The notes under the pieces were generated by a model. It worked only from the letters and a program-made list of their open reading frames with translations, was not told where the DNA came from and made no database searches. The translations under genes and the position numbers were made by a program. DNA of 16,809 nt. Origin: Alphaproteobacteria bacterium (lineage in GTDB: Bacteria > Pseudomonadota > Alphaproteobacteria > RS24). Positions 1-7,744 of the stretch are shown here, piece after piece (within the stretch, counting starts at the first letter, position 1; every line of letters starts with the position of its first letter). Location: the NCBI GenBank assembly GCA_009920875.1, contig RFZE01000021.1:1-16809 (forward strand), read 5' to 3'.

Positions 1-827
1 TCGACACGGCCAAGCCGTGTATCAAAAGGCAGTGCGCCGATTTGGCTGTCGCGGCGCGGGTCGCGCAGCCAGCTTGCCCCCTCCATCAGCCCCAATACAT
101 GCACCCGCCAATACAAGTCTTCTTGCGCTATCGGGCGTTCGACAAAAGCGCGAAACGCATCCTCGCCATTTAATATGACTTCCGAAAAACGCCCCATATC
201 CAAACGCTCACCGACGCCGCTCGAGGCTTGCGGAGCAACCAGTCCGGGAATGGCGGCAGGGTTGATGCGCGGCATCAGAATGAAAGCGGCAATGGCGAAA
301 AACAGCGAGCCTGACAAGGCCACAACAATCGGCAGCAACCGAATACGCAAGCCCGAAAGCGGCATGTCATTAATGCGCAAAGTATAGACACCGGCATAGA
401 AAATCACCGTCACCAATAGCAGCAGAAACACAAACACATTGGTAGATAAAACCATCACGCATAGCGCCGGAAAAATAACGCCGATAAGATTAAAGGCACC
501 GGGGCGTCCGTCTTCGCCGACCTGTTCGCATGCTGATAAGACCAAAATAACCAGCATGAAATAAGGGGCTTGCGGCGGCCGCGCCAATTGCGCCAAAACC
601 ACCAGCATGAACGGAATAAGGGCCAGTAGAAAAACCGTGCGCCACCAGCGCCGCGGCATCAGCGTGACCGGCCACATAAGCAGCCATAAGATAAAGGCGC
701 GCATATCGATAAAATAGGCCATGGCCAGCGCCACGGGCGACGCAGCGAAAGCCAATAAGAGCGCGGTTAATCGCGCCCGCGCCGTGCCCGGCAGAAAGCT
801 CAATCTATTAAGTTCGCGCCAGCGCAT
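1..827 (-). CDS. TgpA/DUF3488-type membrane transglutaminase-like protein, N-terminal part (cut by left edge)
   Basis: This is an open minus-strand frame from an ATG at 827 to the left edge (275 codons, no stop). It begins MRWRELNRL and carries several hydrophobic stretches between about residues 20 and 180, separated by short charged loops. A periplasmic stretch follows, starting near MPRINPAAIPG and containing DLYWRVHVLGLMEGASWLRD. This matches the N-terminal membrane half of TgpA-like proteins, where the phrase LYWR...G..W is conserved just after the helices. The catalytic transglutaminase domain (Cys-His-Asp) would lie beyond the edge and cannot be confirmed. The ATG sits 20 bases inside the end of the DUF58 gene, so translation is probably coupled. 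MoxR, DUF58 and TgpA in a row is a known arrangement, thought to act in envelope or protein maturation; the exact role here is inferred. Confidence 0.85.
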   Translation of the reverse strand, partial: MRWRELNRLSFLPGTARARLTALLLAFAASPVALAMAYFIDMRAFILWLLMWPVTLMPRRWWRTVFLLALIPFMLVVLAQLARPPQAPYFMLVILVLSACEQVGEDGRPGAFNLIGVIFPALCVMVLSTNVFVFLLLLVTVIFYAGVYTLRINDMPLSGLRIRLLPIVVALSGSLFFAIAAFILMPRINPAAIPGLVAPQASSGVGERLDMGRFSEVILNGEDAFRAFVERPIAQEDLYWRVHVLGLMEGASWLRDPRRDSQIGALPFDTRLGRV

Positions 828-1773
828 AATAAGCCTTCTCGCGAGCCGGTTTGTCATAGACTTGATAATCGGCGCCCTGCAAAGTCATGCGGGCAGGCGC
901 GCCAATGCGCTCAGCCACCAGCAGACCACCCGATAAATAAGACAGGCTGTTTTCCAAATCACCCTTGGGCTGGCGCAAAATCATTTCGCCTTGCGCGTCC
1001 AGCCCGTGATCGCGCACCATGGTTTCGCGGGTTGCGGCATAACGTTTCCAATCAATACGCGCCGGCGGATCGCTATCGGCATAATCACGCAAATCGCCGA
1101 GCTCATCGGCGACGTTATTTTGCTGGCGTTTTTGCTCCGCCTTTTGCGCCATGGCCGGATTACCTCGCGGATAGGCGGCAATCGCCTGCTCACGCGGCAT
1201 CGGCGCTACCACCACATCGCCGGGCGGGCGCAGCCAACTCCATGCGCGTGCAATACCGAAGGGAAATAATGTTTCAATCTTAATAGGCGGCACCTCGTGC
1301 ACACCGCGCGGCAATTTCCCGACCGGCACTAAGAGACTGGTCGCAGATTTTGACAAATCAAGCACCATATCGCCCATCGGGCCTGACAGCTTCAAATTGA
1401 AAGCGGGTTGGTCTTTGCGCAAAGAAAGGCGGATATGGTGCATTTGGCCGGCAAAATAATAGGGCTCAATATGCACATCGATTTTCAGCCCTTGAATGTT
1501 GCGCACACTGGCGATGAGCGACAGCATGAAAACCAGAAACAAAAAAATCACGCCGAGCAAGATGAAATTATTTTGCACCTTATAGCCCATGGCGAAACTG
1601 GCGAGCACCAGAAAGCCGGCGTAAAAGCCGTAACGATTGGGCAAGATGAAGATATGGCTTTGCCGAATATGCCAAACTCCGCTTGTCCATTTGCGCCGCC
1701 GCAAGGCAAGACGCCGCGTCAAGCGCTCGGAAAAGGACAAAGCTTTTGTTTTTTGCCTATCGCGCGCGGCCAT
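808..1773 (-). CDS. DUF58 domain-containing protein
   Basis: A 321-residue protein with a basic N-terminus, two closely spaced membrane segments at about residues 48-64 and 69-90, then a soluble region. The diagnostic DUF58 motif is at about 224-256: DELGDLRDYADSDPPARIDW followed by K-R-Y-A, matching the family pattern in which an R-x-Y-x-x-x-D-x-x-R-x-I-D-W core is nearly invariant. DUF58 proteins often contain a von Willebrand A-like fold and are encoded beside MoxR ATPases, which are thought to act on them as chaperones; the biochemical job is generally unknown. The gene starts 12 bases after moxR, with a GGGGAG ribosome-binding site, and its last 20 bases overlap the start of the TgpA-like gene, so all three are probably one transcript. 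The length is usual for the family. Confidence 0.92.
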   Translation of the reverse strand: MAARDRQKTKALSFSERLTRRLALRRRKWTSGVWHIRQSHIFILPNRYGFYAGFLVLASFAMGYKVQNNFILLGVIFLFLVFMLSLIASVRNIQGLKIDVHIEPYYFAGQMHHIRLSLRKDQPAFNLKLSGPMGDMVLDLSKSATSLLVPVGKLPRGVHEVPPIKIETLFPFGIARAWSWLRPPGDVVVAPMPREQAIAAYPRGNPAMAQKAEQKRQQNNVADELGDLRDYADSDPPARIDWKRYAATRETMVRDHGLDAQGEMILRQPKGDLENSLSYLSGGLLVAERIGAPARMTLQGADYQVYDKPAREKAYYALART

Positions 1774-1785
1774 GGCCGGGCTCCC

Positions 1786-2727
1786 CTAGGGCACGTCCAC
1801 TTGCTGCAAAATGTCCTGCAGCAAAGCTCTGTTGGCCCCGCTGACCGGCCCCAAGCGGTGACGCAAAGCGGGGGTGAAAACCGCCTGCACGTCTTCAGGC
1901 TGACAATAATCGCGGCCCTCAATCATGGCATGCGCTTGCGCCAAGCCTTTGACCTGAATCAGCGCGCGAACCGATAAATTGGGCAGGCTGGCGGCACGCA
2001 ATTGCGTCGCCAGCGCCTGTAAATAACCGATAATGGCATCGCTAAAGGTAATTTGCGCACGTTGGCGGCGCAGCAAATTGAAATCTCCGGCGGCCAAGAC
2101 AGGCTCACCTTGTTCGAAATTTTCTTCACCGGAAACAGCATCGCGCAAAATATCGCTTTCGACCGCATCGGATGGCAGGCCCAGACTGAAGGAAACGGCG
2201 AAGCGGTCGAGCTGGCTTTCGGGCAGAGGCGACACACCGATTTGTTCGGTCGGATTTTGCGTGGCAATCACGATGAACGGTTCGGGCAAAGCAAAGCTTG
2301 ACCCGTCAACCGTCACTTGCCGCTCGGCCATGGCTTCAAGAAGCGCGGACTGGCTTTTTGACGGCGCGCGATTGAGCTCATCGGCGAGTAAAAGCTGGGT
2401 GAAAACCGGCCCTTGGCGAAACTGGAAATCACCTGATTTGGGGTCGAAAATATTTACCCCGACAATATCGGAAGGTGTGGTGTCATTGGTGCATTGCAGG
2501 CGCGACCAATCGAGCTGCAAATGATGCCCCAGCGCACGCGCCAGACTGGTCTTGCCCATGCCCGGTGCATCTTCAATCAATAAATGACCGCCCGACAACA
2601 TGGCCGCCAAAGCGAGACGAACTTGTTCTTCCTTATCGCGCACAGTCACCAGAACGGCATTGACCACATCGGCCAGACGGGCAAGGTCAGGCGTCTCACC
2701 GACCGGCTTTTCTTCAGCAGCACTCAT
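1786..2727 (-). CDS. MoxR-family AAA+ ATPase
   Basis: A 313-residue cytoplasmic AAA+ ATPase of the MoxR group. It has the Walker A motif APGMGKTS at about 54-61, Walker B LLLADELNR at 112-120, the sensor 1 region ATQNPTEQ at 155-162, the MoxR signature PLPESQLDRF at 167-176, and a C-terminal helical lid with an SVRA sensor 2 element near 252. All catalytic elements look intact. MoxR ATPases are thought to act as chaperones that remodel or activate partner proteins, often von Willebrand A or DUF58 proteins encoded next door, as here. I chose the ATG at 2727 (MSAAEEK) over an in-frame TTG at 2733 because ATG is the usual start and nothing is gained by two more residues. It is the first gene of the moxR-DUF58-tgpA operon; the promoter should lie in 2728-2828. 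Confidence 0.95.
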   Translation of the reverse strand: MSAAEEKPVGETPDLARLADVVNAVLVTVRDKEEQVRLALAAMLSGGHLLIEDAPGMGKTSLARALGHHLQLDWSRLQCTNDTTPSDIVGVNIFDPKSGDFQFRQGPVFTQLLLADELNRAPSKSQSALLEAMAERQVTVDGSSFALPEPFIVIATQNPTEQIGVSPLPESQLDRFAVSFSLGLPSDAVESDILRDAVSGEENFEQGEPVLAAGDFNLLRRQRAQITFSDAIIGYLQALATQLRAASLPNLSVRALIQVKGLAQAHAMIEGRDYCQPEDVQAVFTPALRHRLGPVSGANRALLQDILQQVDVP

Positions 2728-2828
2728 AAGCAACCCATGACTTCAAAACTTAGTCCTTAATATAGCTTAATGCGGATGCTTGCATAATCAAACTTGCTTT
2801 TTTGTCCGCGATAACCCAGTTTCTGCCT
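2728..2828. promoter_or_regulatory. Divergent intergenic region between moxR and the four-cysteine protein gene
   Basis: About 100 bases separate two genes that are read away from each other, so both promoters should be here. The region is clearly more AT-rich than its surroundings (for example around 2755-2775 and 2780-2805). A CATAAT hexamer at 2783-2788 could be a -10 element for the plus-strand gene, and the minus strand has a TATATT-like element near 2757-2764. Neither has a convincing -35 partner at the right distance. I see no strong inverted repeat or operator. Confidence 0.35.
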
Positions 2829-3068
2829 ATGAGTGAAAGCGATTTTGCCCCGCCTGTTGCCCCTGTGCCAATTGTTCATTGCCGCCATTGTCGGTTTTGG
2901 GATGCCCATATGATTGCACGCCCGACCCGAACACCGGAAGGCCTGTGTCGGCGCAAGGCACCGGCACCGGCCATTGTCGCCGAAGATGTCGATACGGGCA
3001 CAAGCTGGCCAAAAACATTTGAAGATGATTGGTGCGGCGAAGGTGAGCCCATCGATCCCGTCGGATAA
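2829..3068 (+). CDS. Small four-cysteine (putative zinc-binding) protein, function unknown
   Basis: A 79-residue protein with cysteines at 18, 21, 40 and 69. They sit in the pattern CRHCRFW, then GLCRRKAPAP, then SWPKTFEDDWCGE. I recognise this as a recurring type of small proteobacterial and phage protein with C-x-x-C-x-F-W ... G-x-C-R-R ... W-P-x-T ... D-W-C-G-E; its function is not known to me. The four cysteines could bind one zinc ion, which is an inference from spacing. There is no signal peptide or membrane segment. An upstream in-frame TTG at 2802 would add nine residues; I prefer the ATG at 2829. The gene is alone on the plus strand, divergent from moxR and ending five bases before the stop of the GspF-like gene on the other strand. 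The conserved pattern is the main argument that it is real and not a shadow of the competing minus-strand frame. Confidence 0.75.
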   Translation: MSESDFAPPVAPVPIVHCRHCRFWDAHMIARPTRTPEGLCRRKAPAPAIVAEDVDTGTSWPKTFEDDWCGEGEPIDPVG

Positions 3069-3073
3069 GGTTT

Positions 3074-4306
3074 TTAACCGCCTGCCAAATCACCGGCCGA
3101 GAAGATAGGCAGATAAAGCGCCACCACCATCATACCGATAAGGCCGCCGACAAAGACAATCATCACCGGCTCAATCACGGTCGATAGACCCTCGACCAGC
3201 GCGTCAAATTCTTCTTCATAATAATTGGCAATGGAATTGAGCATTTCTTCCATATTACCCGTGCGTTCGCCGACCGCGATAAGCTGCGACAGTTCAATCG
3301 GGAACACTTTTTCCTTAGCAAAAAGCGACGATAATTCAGCCCCCGTCATGACATCGCGTTTGACGCGGTCAAAAGCATTCATGAAATGCAGATTGGTGGT
3401 CACGGTTGAGGCCACGGAAAGCGTTTCCAGCACGCTGACACCGGCAGCGAACAGATTGGCCATGAGAAGCGATGAGCGCGCCACCACGGCCATCATAATA
3501 ATGCCGCCAAAGAGCGGCAATTTGAGTAAGAGCAAATGCCATAAATAGCGATAGGGCCGCACATATTTGGTCATCAAGCCATGAAAAGTTATGGTGCCAA
3601 AAAAAACGGCAAATACCCCAAGCACATTACTGATATCGGCAATCCAATTACTGGCATCAACAATGGCCTGTGTCGGGCCGGGCAGCGCGATACCCATGCC
3701 GGCATACATTTCTTGGAATGTCGGCACCACATTGGTCAGCATGAAAATGGAAATACCAACCGAGACAGTAATCAATGTTACCGGATAAAACATGGCAGAT
3801 TTGATGCCGGCTTTGATTTTCTGTTGCTTTTCAAGAATTTCCACCAGCTTGTCGATAAACTTGTCGAGCATGCCCGACACTTCGCCGGCCTCAATCATAT
3901 TGCGGTAAACATTGTCAAAATGCCGGTCGTGTTCTTTAAAGGCTTCCGATAGCGGCTTACCGTCATTGAGCGTGGAAATCATTTGTTGCGTAACGCGCTT
4001 CATATTGGGGTTTTTGGTCTGCCCCGCCACCATAATCAGCCCATCCAAAATCGGCAGTCCGGCGCGTATCATGGTCGATAATTTTTTGGTGAACATGAGA
4101 ATTTCTTTCGACGGAATTGACCCGAAAGGTCCCCATGTAATTTGAATGTCCAGCGCGCCGGGCTTTTTGTCTTTTACCTGTTTTATTTTTTTGACCTTGA
4201 TGCGCCGCTGGCGCAGGGCCAAGCGCGCGCGTGCCATACTATTGGCCTCAATCTGGCCTCTTACTTTTTTCTTACCCTGCAATCCGGCATACACATAAAA
4301 CGTCAT
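3074..4306 (-). CDS. PilC/GspF/MshG-type inner-membrane platform protein
   Basis: A 410-residue protein of the GspF/PilC family, the polytopic inner-membrane platform on which pilins or pseudopilins are assembled by the cytoplasmic ATPase. It starts with the family N-terminal element (FYVYAGLQGKKKVRGQIEA, 3-21). Two homologous GspF domains follow, at about 70-195 and 275-400. The first ends in the conserved MIEAGEVSGMLDKF (137-150) and the second in LIAVGERTGNMEEML (342-356). Membrane segments are at about 172-195, 228-247 and 378-402. Length and domain order are normal. The ATG lies nine bases after the stop of the ATPase gene, with a GGGTGG ribosome-binding site. As the last gene of the operon it faces the four-cysteine gene, with only five bases between their stops and no clear terminator hairpin. 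The sequence cannot say whether the machine is a pilus or a secretion system. Confidence 0.93.
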   Translation of the reverse strand: MTFYVYAGLQGKKKVRGQIEANSMARARLALRQRRIKVKKIKQVKDKKPGALDIQITWGPFGSIPSKEILMFTKKLSTMIRAGLPILDGLIMVAGQTKNPNMKRVTQQMISTLNDGKPLSEAFKEHDRHFDNVYRNMIEAGEVSGMLDKFIDKLVEILEKQQKIKAGIKSAMFYPVTLITVSVGISIFMLTNVVPTFQEMYAGMGIALPGPTQAIVDASNWIADISNVLGVFAVFFGTITFHGLMTKYVRPYRYLWHLLLLKLPLFGGIIMMAVVARSSLLMANLFAAGVSVLETLSVASTVTTNLHFMNAFDRVKRDVMTGAELSSLFAKEKVFPIELSQLIAVGERTGNMEEMLNSIANYYEEEFDALVEGLSTVIEPVMIVFVGGLIGMMVVALYLPIFSAGDLAGG

Positions 4307-4315
4307 GACGCCACC

Positions 4316-6073
4316 CTAATTGACCACCAATACGCGTGTAAACTCTTCAAGGCACAAAACCCCGTCGCGAATATAGTCGCGCCCGACTTCTTGCATGGTC
4401 ATGAAATTATCGACCCGCGCCGCCTCGAGAATCTCCGGCGCTTGCGCCTGTTTCAAAATCGCTTCTTCAACTTCCGGCGTGACGCGCAACACTTCATAAA
4501 TTCCTTGCCGTCCCTTGTAGCCACTGCCGTCGCAACTCGCGCAGCCACTGCCTTTTTTGGCTTGAAAGCCTTGAATTTCTTCATCGGTGAAACCGATATA
4601 TTTCAGCGCAGCGGGGTTGGCCGTATCATCGGGCACGAGACAATCGGGACAATTTTTACGCGCCAGACGCTGCGCCACCACCAAAGACAGGGCGGCAGAA
4701 ATCATAAAGCTCGGCACCCCCATATTGAGCAGGCGCGAAATCGTCGCAATGGCGTCATTTGTGTGCAGGGTTGAAAGCAATAAATGGCCTGTCAACGCGG
4801 CTTTAACGGCAATCTCAACAGTCTCTTGGTCGCGAATCTCACCGACCAGAATTACCTCCGGGTCTTGCCGCAAAAAGGCCCGCAAAATGGACGAGAAAGA
4901 CAGACCGATTTTTTCATTGGCTTGCGTCTGACCAAGCCCTTCCAAATAATATTCGACCGGGTCTTCCGCCGTCATAATATTAGTGCCCGGGTCATTAATA
5001 TATTGTAGCGCGCCATAAAGCGTTGTGGTTTTGCCCGAGCCGGTCGGGCCGGTAACCAGCACCATGCCCTGCGGCGCGGTAATGGCGTCAATCAGCTTTT
5101 GCAAATCGGCTTCTTTAAAGCCTATTTTGTCAATCGACAGCGACGGGTCACCCTTCAGCAGCCGGATACAAATGCGCTCGCCATTTTTACCGGGCAACAC
5201 ATTAAAGCGCGTGTCGACATCTTCGCCATCCGGCGCCTTAAAGGTGATAGCGCCGTCTTGCGGCAGGCGTTTTTCGGAAATATCGCAATCGGCCAGAATT
5301 TTGAAGCGCGTGACCACGGCAAGGTAATTGTGAAACAGAAATTCGGAAAATTGCTCTTGCGCTTCCAACACACCATTTATGCGAAAGCGAATGCGTGCGG
5401 TCTCACGATAGGGCTCGACGTGAATATCGCTGGTATCGGTAATCACCGATTGGTGTAAAATATCATCAACAAATTTAATCACCACGCTGGGATCATCAAT
5501 ATCATAGCTTGAGCGCTTGCGCGGCCGCGGACGCGCCGCTTCGGGGGCAGGCGCGGCGGCTTTTGCTTCTTCTTGCTTTTGCCCCAAAGCCGATTTCACC
5601 TCATCATGGCCCATACAAGCCCTGAATTCGCTTGGTTTGATTAAGAAAAACTCGACATTTTGATTGCTCAAAGCCTTGATTTGATTGGCCAAAGTGGCCT
5701 TGGTGGGGTCTACCGTGGCAACCCGTAAAAACCGCCCTTCGCGCGCAAAAGGCAAAATATGTTCGCGTTCGATCATGTCATTGGGCAAGGATGCCAAGGC
5801 TTCAGCCGAGACATCGCTGGGGGCCAAGTTCTTGCGCCGCAAGGCATAGGCACGCGACAAAATATTAACCACTAATTCTTCTTCAATAAGAGGCACGGGC
5901 TCGACACCAGGGTCATGAATATCGTCCATGCCCTCCATCAACAGCCCAAGCGCGCGTGCCGAGCGCGACTCGGCACGCACCATAACTTCAGTCATTTTGT
6001 CTTCTGAAATTTGGCCGCTCGCCTGAAGAATACGCAAAACACGGTCTGCCACGTCTTTGGTATATTCAACCAT
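4316..6073 (-). CDS. PilB/GspE/MshE-type assembly ATPase
   Basis: A 585-residue hexameric secretion ATPase that powers assembly of type IV pili or type II pseudopili. An N-terminal GspE/MshE-N-like region spans about 1-165, followed by an Ala/Pro/Arg-rich linker (165-190) and the catalytic core. Motifs seen: Walker A GPTGSGKT (342-349), Asp box EDPVEYY (370-376), Walker B VILVGEIRD (407-415, catalytic Glu 412), His box TLHTND (435-440), and two CxxC pairs (C475/C478 and C511/C514) that form the zinc-binding element typical of GspE, PilB and MshE but absent from PilT. It is therefore an extension ATPase, not a retraction one. The N-terminal region lacks a textbook c-di-GMP-binding motif that I can recognise. 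It starts 42 bases after the LysM/PilP-like gene, with a GGTAAGG ribosome-binding site, and is followed at nine bases by its platform partner. Confidence 0.95.
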   Translation of the reverse strand: MVEYTKDVADRVLRILQASGQISEDKMTEVMVRAESRSARALGLLMEGMDDIHDPGVEPVPLIEEELVVNILSRAYALRRKNLAPSDVSAEALASLPNDMIEREHILPFAREGRFLRVATVDPTKATLANQIKALSNQNVEFFLIKPSEFRACMGHDEVKSALGQKQEEAKAAAPAPEAARPRPRKRSSYDIDDPSVVIKFVDDILHQSVITDTSDIHVEPYRETARIRFRINGVLEAQEQFSEFLFHNYLAVVTRFKILADCDISEKRLPQDGAITFKAPDGEDVDTRFNVLPGKNGERICIRLLKGDPSLSIDKIGFKEADLQKLIDAITAPQGMVLVTGPTGSGKTTTLYGALQYINDPGTNIMTAEDPVEYYLEGLGQTQANEKIGLSFSSILRAFLRQDPEVILVGEIRDQETVEIAVKAALTGHLLLSTLHTNDAIATISRLLNMGVPSFMISAALSLVVAQRLARKNCPDCLVPDDTANPAALKYIGFTDEEIQGFQAKKGSGCASCDGSGYKGRQGIYEVLRVTPEVEEAILKQAQAPEILEAARVDNFMTMQEVGRDYIRDGVLCLEEFTRVLVVN

Positions 6074-6115
6074 AAAACCTTACCTTAACTGAGGCCTGAT
6101 TATTGCCGAAAAGCG

Positions 6116-7744
6116 TCATTTCTCGTCAAGCTTTTTAGGTTTTTCGGCCAGCTTTTTGATAAAGCCCTGCGAGCCCTCGCGGCGCTTTGCTTCATTACTT
6201 TGCAAACGTTGCCCCAAAGCCGTGTCTTCCGCCCCCGGCACATCAACATCAACATTGCCTGCCGCTTCCGCCGCCGCGCCTGCCGCTTGCGCCGCTTTTT
6301 GCATGGCCGCTTGACGCGCCGCCTCTGCGGCACGGCGTTTTTCTTCCGGGTCAATTTCCGGCACATGGTTGAGCGGCAAGGTCAGCAAATAGCCATTGGC
6401 ATCGGTCAGCATGATGCGGTCATTGGTGATTTTGGCAATTGTCCCGTCTGCATTGCCAAGCTCCTGCCCTTCGGTCAGGAAATATTCCAATTTGGTCAGA
6501 CGCGGCACATCGGTGCGACCGCTATCCAATTCATCCTCGCCGTCAAAATAAACATAAGGGCTGACAGAGATAATGGCCTGGCTGTCAAAATTGCGCGCCC
6601 GCTCAGGGCCGGGGACGCGATAAACCACAATGCATGGCATTTCATCCTTGCGGAACAAGGCGCAATAGGCTTCACCATGGCGTTCGGAGCGCAAGGGCCC
6701 GATATCCATATTGTAAAAGTTCTTCCCTTTTTGCGCATCATCGCGTTCACGGCGTAATGAAATATCGCTGTCCATAAACTCGTAATATTTGGCATAGAAC
6801 TCGCGCGCGCCGCGCATCGCTTTTTTCTCATCGGCAAATTGACCGAGCCGCGCATAGGGCTGGCGCGCCAGGGATAATTTACTGTCATCGATTTTTTTCG
6901 GCTTCGGCACGGCCATGCGTGCAAGCCGGTCATCAATGGCTTTTTCGCGAATAAGGAAGCGCCGTCCCAATTCCAACTTATCATCGGCGCGCAAATCATT
7001 ACGTACCCGCAAGCGTGGAATATCGGTATCATAAATCTTGGCCAATTTCTCAAGCGTATCGCTTCGCAAAATAATATGTGTCAACGGGCCATTATCGCGC
7101 GGGCTGACATAAAACCGCATCGGGTCAGGCAATTGATTTTCGCGCAGCGCATTATTCATCGCCAGAATATCGGCCGTTTGCATGACCAATTTGCGCGCAA
7201 TGGATGCCATTGTCTCGCCCTTACGACGCGCATAAACCCAACGCCGCTCGCCTCCTGACCAGAATAATTCACCCCCTATGGGCTTGCGCACTTCTTCCAA
7301 TATATGAATAGTCGGCTGTCTTTGCGGTCGCGACAAAACCAACCCATCGAGACGATATTTACGCGCCGCAAAAGCGGTGAAAAAATCGGGGTCTGAAATC
7401 GGCGCCGGAATCACCACTTCCTCTTCGACCAAAGCCTCATCTTCAACGTCAATGCCCAACGCTTCCTGCTCGGCTCGCCTTCCGGCTTCACGCTGCAGTT
7501 CCAAAGCGCGGCGTGCCAATTCTTCAGCCTCGCGCTGCAAACGCAGTTTTTCGTCCAGTCTTTTCAAGCCGCGCACAAACGGGTCTTGCGGGTTAGCCGC
7601 CGCCACATCTTGCACCGCGGCCAGCTTGCTCGCCGCCGGTTCAGCCACCGGTGTTTCGTCGGCCGCTTCTTGTGCAGCGGCGGCACCGAGCCATGCCGCG
7701 AAAAATAGCGGCAGCAGTAAAATCAGTTTGGCAATGTTACTCAT
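6116..7744 (-). CDS. Secreted LysM/PilP-like hybrid protein of the pilus/secretion operon
   Basis: A 542-residue exported protein. Residues 1-24 are a signal peptide (charged start, LLLLPLFFAAWLG core, AAAAQ cleavage region). Residues 55-95 are charged and probably coiled coil. Two LysM-like segments follow: about 168-214 (RKGETMASIARKL core) and 221-265 (RSDTLEKLAKIYDTD core). The region 415-460 resembles PilP, the periplasmic lipoprotein of the pilus alignment complex: EGQELGNADGTIAKIT followed by RIMLTD and LLTLPL, the family's G-x-x-x-G-x-x-x-G-x-I pattern. The tail (466-542) is Ala- and Lys-rich. No lipobox cysteine is visible, unlike classical PilP. The start codon overlaps the stop of the PilO-like gene (TGATG), so the two are translationally coupled. 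Inferred role: it bridges the inner-membrane complex to peptidoglycan and the outer-membrane pore. The PilP call is by motif only; the signal peptide and LysM calls are firmer. Confidence 0.8.
   Translation of the reverse strand: MSNIAKLILLLPLFFAAWLGAAAAQEAADETPVAEPAASKLAAVQDVAAANPQDPFVRGLKRLDEKLRLQREAEELARRALELQREAGRRAEQEALGIDVEDEALVEEEVVIPAPISDPDFFTAFAARKYRLDGLVLSRPQRQPTIHILEEVRKPIGGELFWSGGERRWVYARRKGETMASIARKLVMQTADILAMNNALRENQLPDPMRFYVSPRDNGPLTHIILRSDTLEKLAKIYDTDIPRLRVRNDLRADDKLELGRRFLIREKAIDDRLARMAVPKPKKIDDSKLSLARQPYARLGQFADEKKAMRGAREFYAKYYEFMDSDISLRRERDDAQKGKNFYNMDIGPLRSERHGEAYCALFRKDEMPCIVVYRVPGPERARNFDSQAIISVSPYVYFDGEDELDSGRTDVPRLTKLEYFLTEGQELGNADGTIAKITNDRIMLTDANGYLLTLPLNHVPEIDPEEKRRAAEAARQAAMQKAAQAAGAAAEAAGNVDVDVPGAEDTALGQRLQSNEAKRREGSQGFIKKLAEKPKKLDEK

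Noticed and set aside
2724..2738. Four-codon mini-frame (ATG GGT TGC TTA TGA) whose stop overlaps the moxR start on the minus strand
   Set aside because: It could be a coupling leader, but it has no ribosome-binding site of note and may be chance; the evidence is too thin for a feature.
3060..3085. Small GGTT-TTT-AACC hairpin between the four-cysteine gene and the GspF-like gene
   Set aside because: A four-base AT-containing stem is too weak for an intrinsic terminator.
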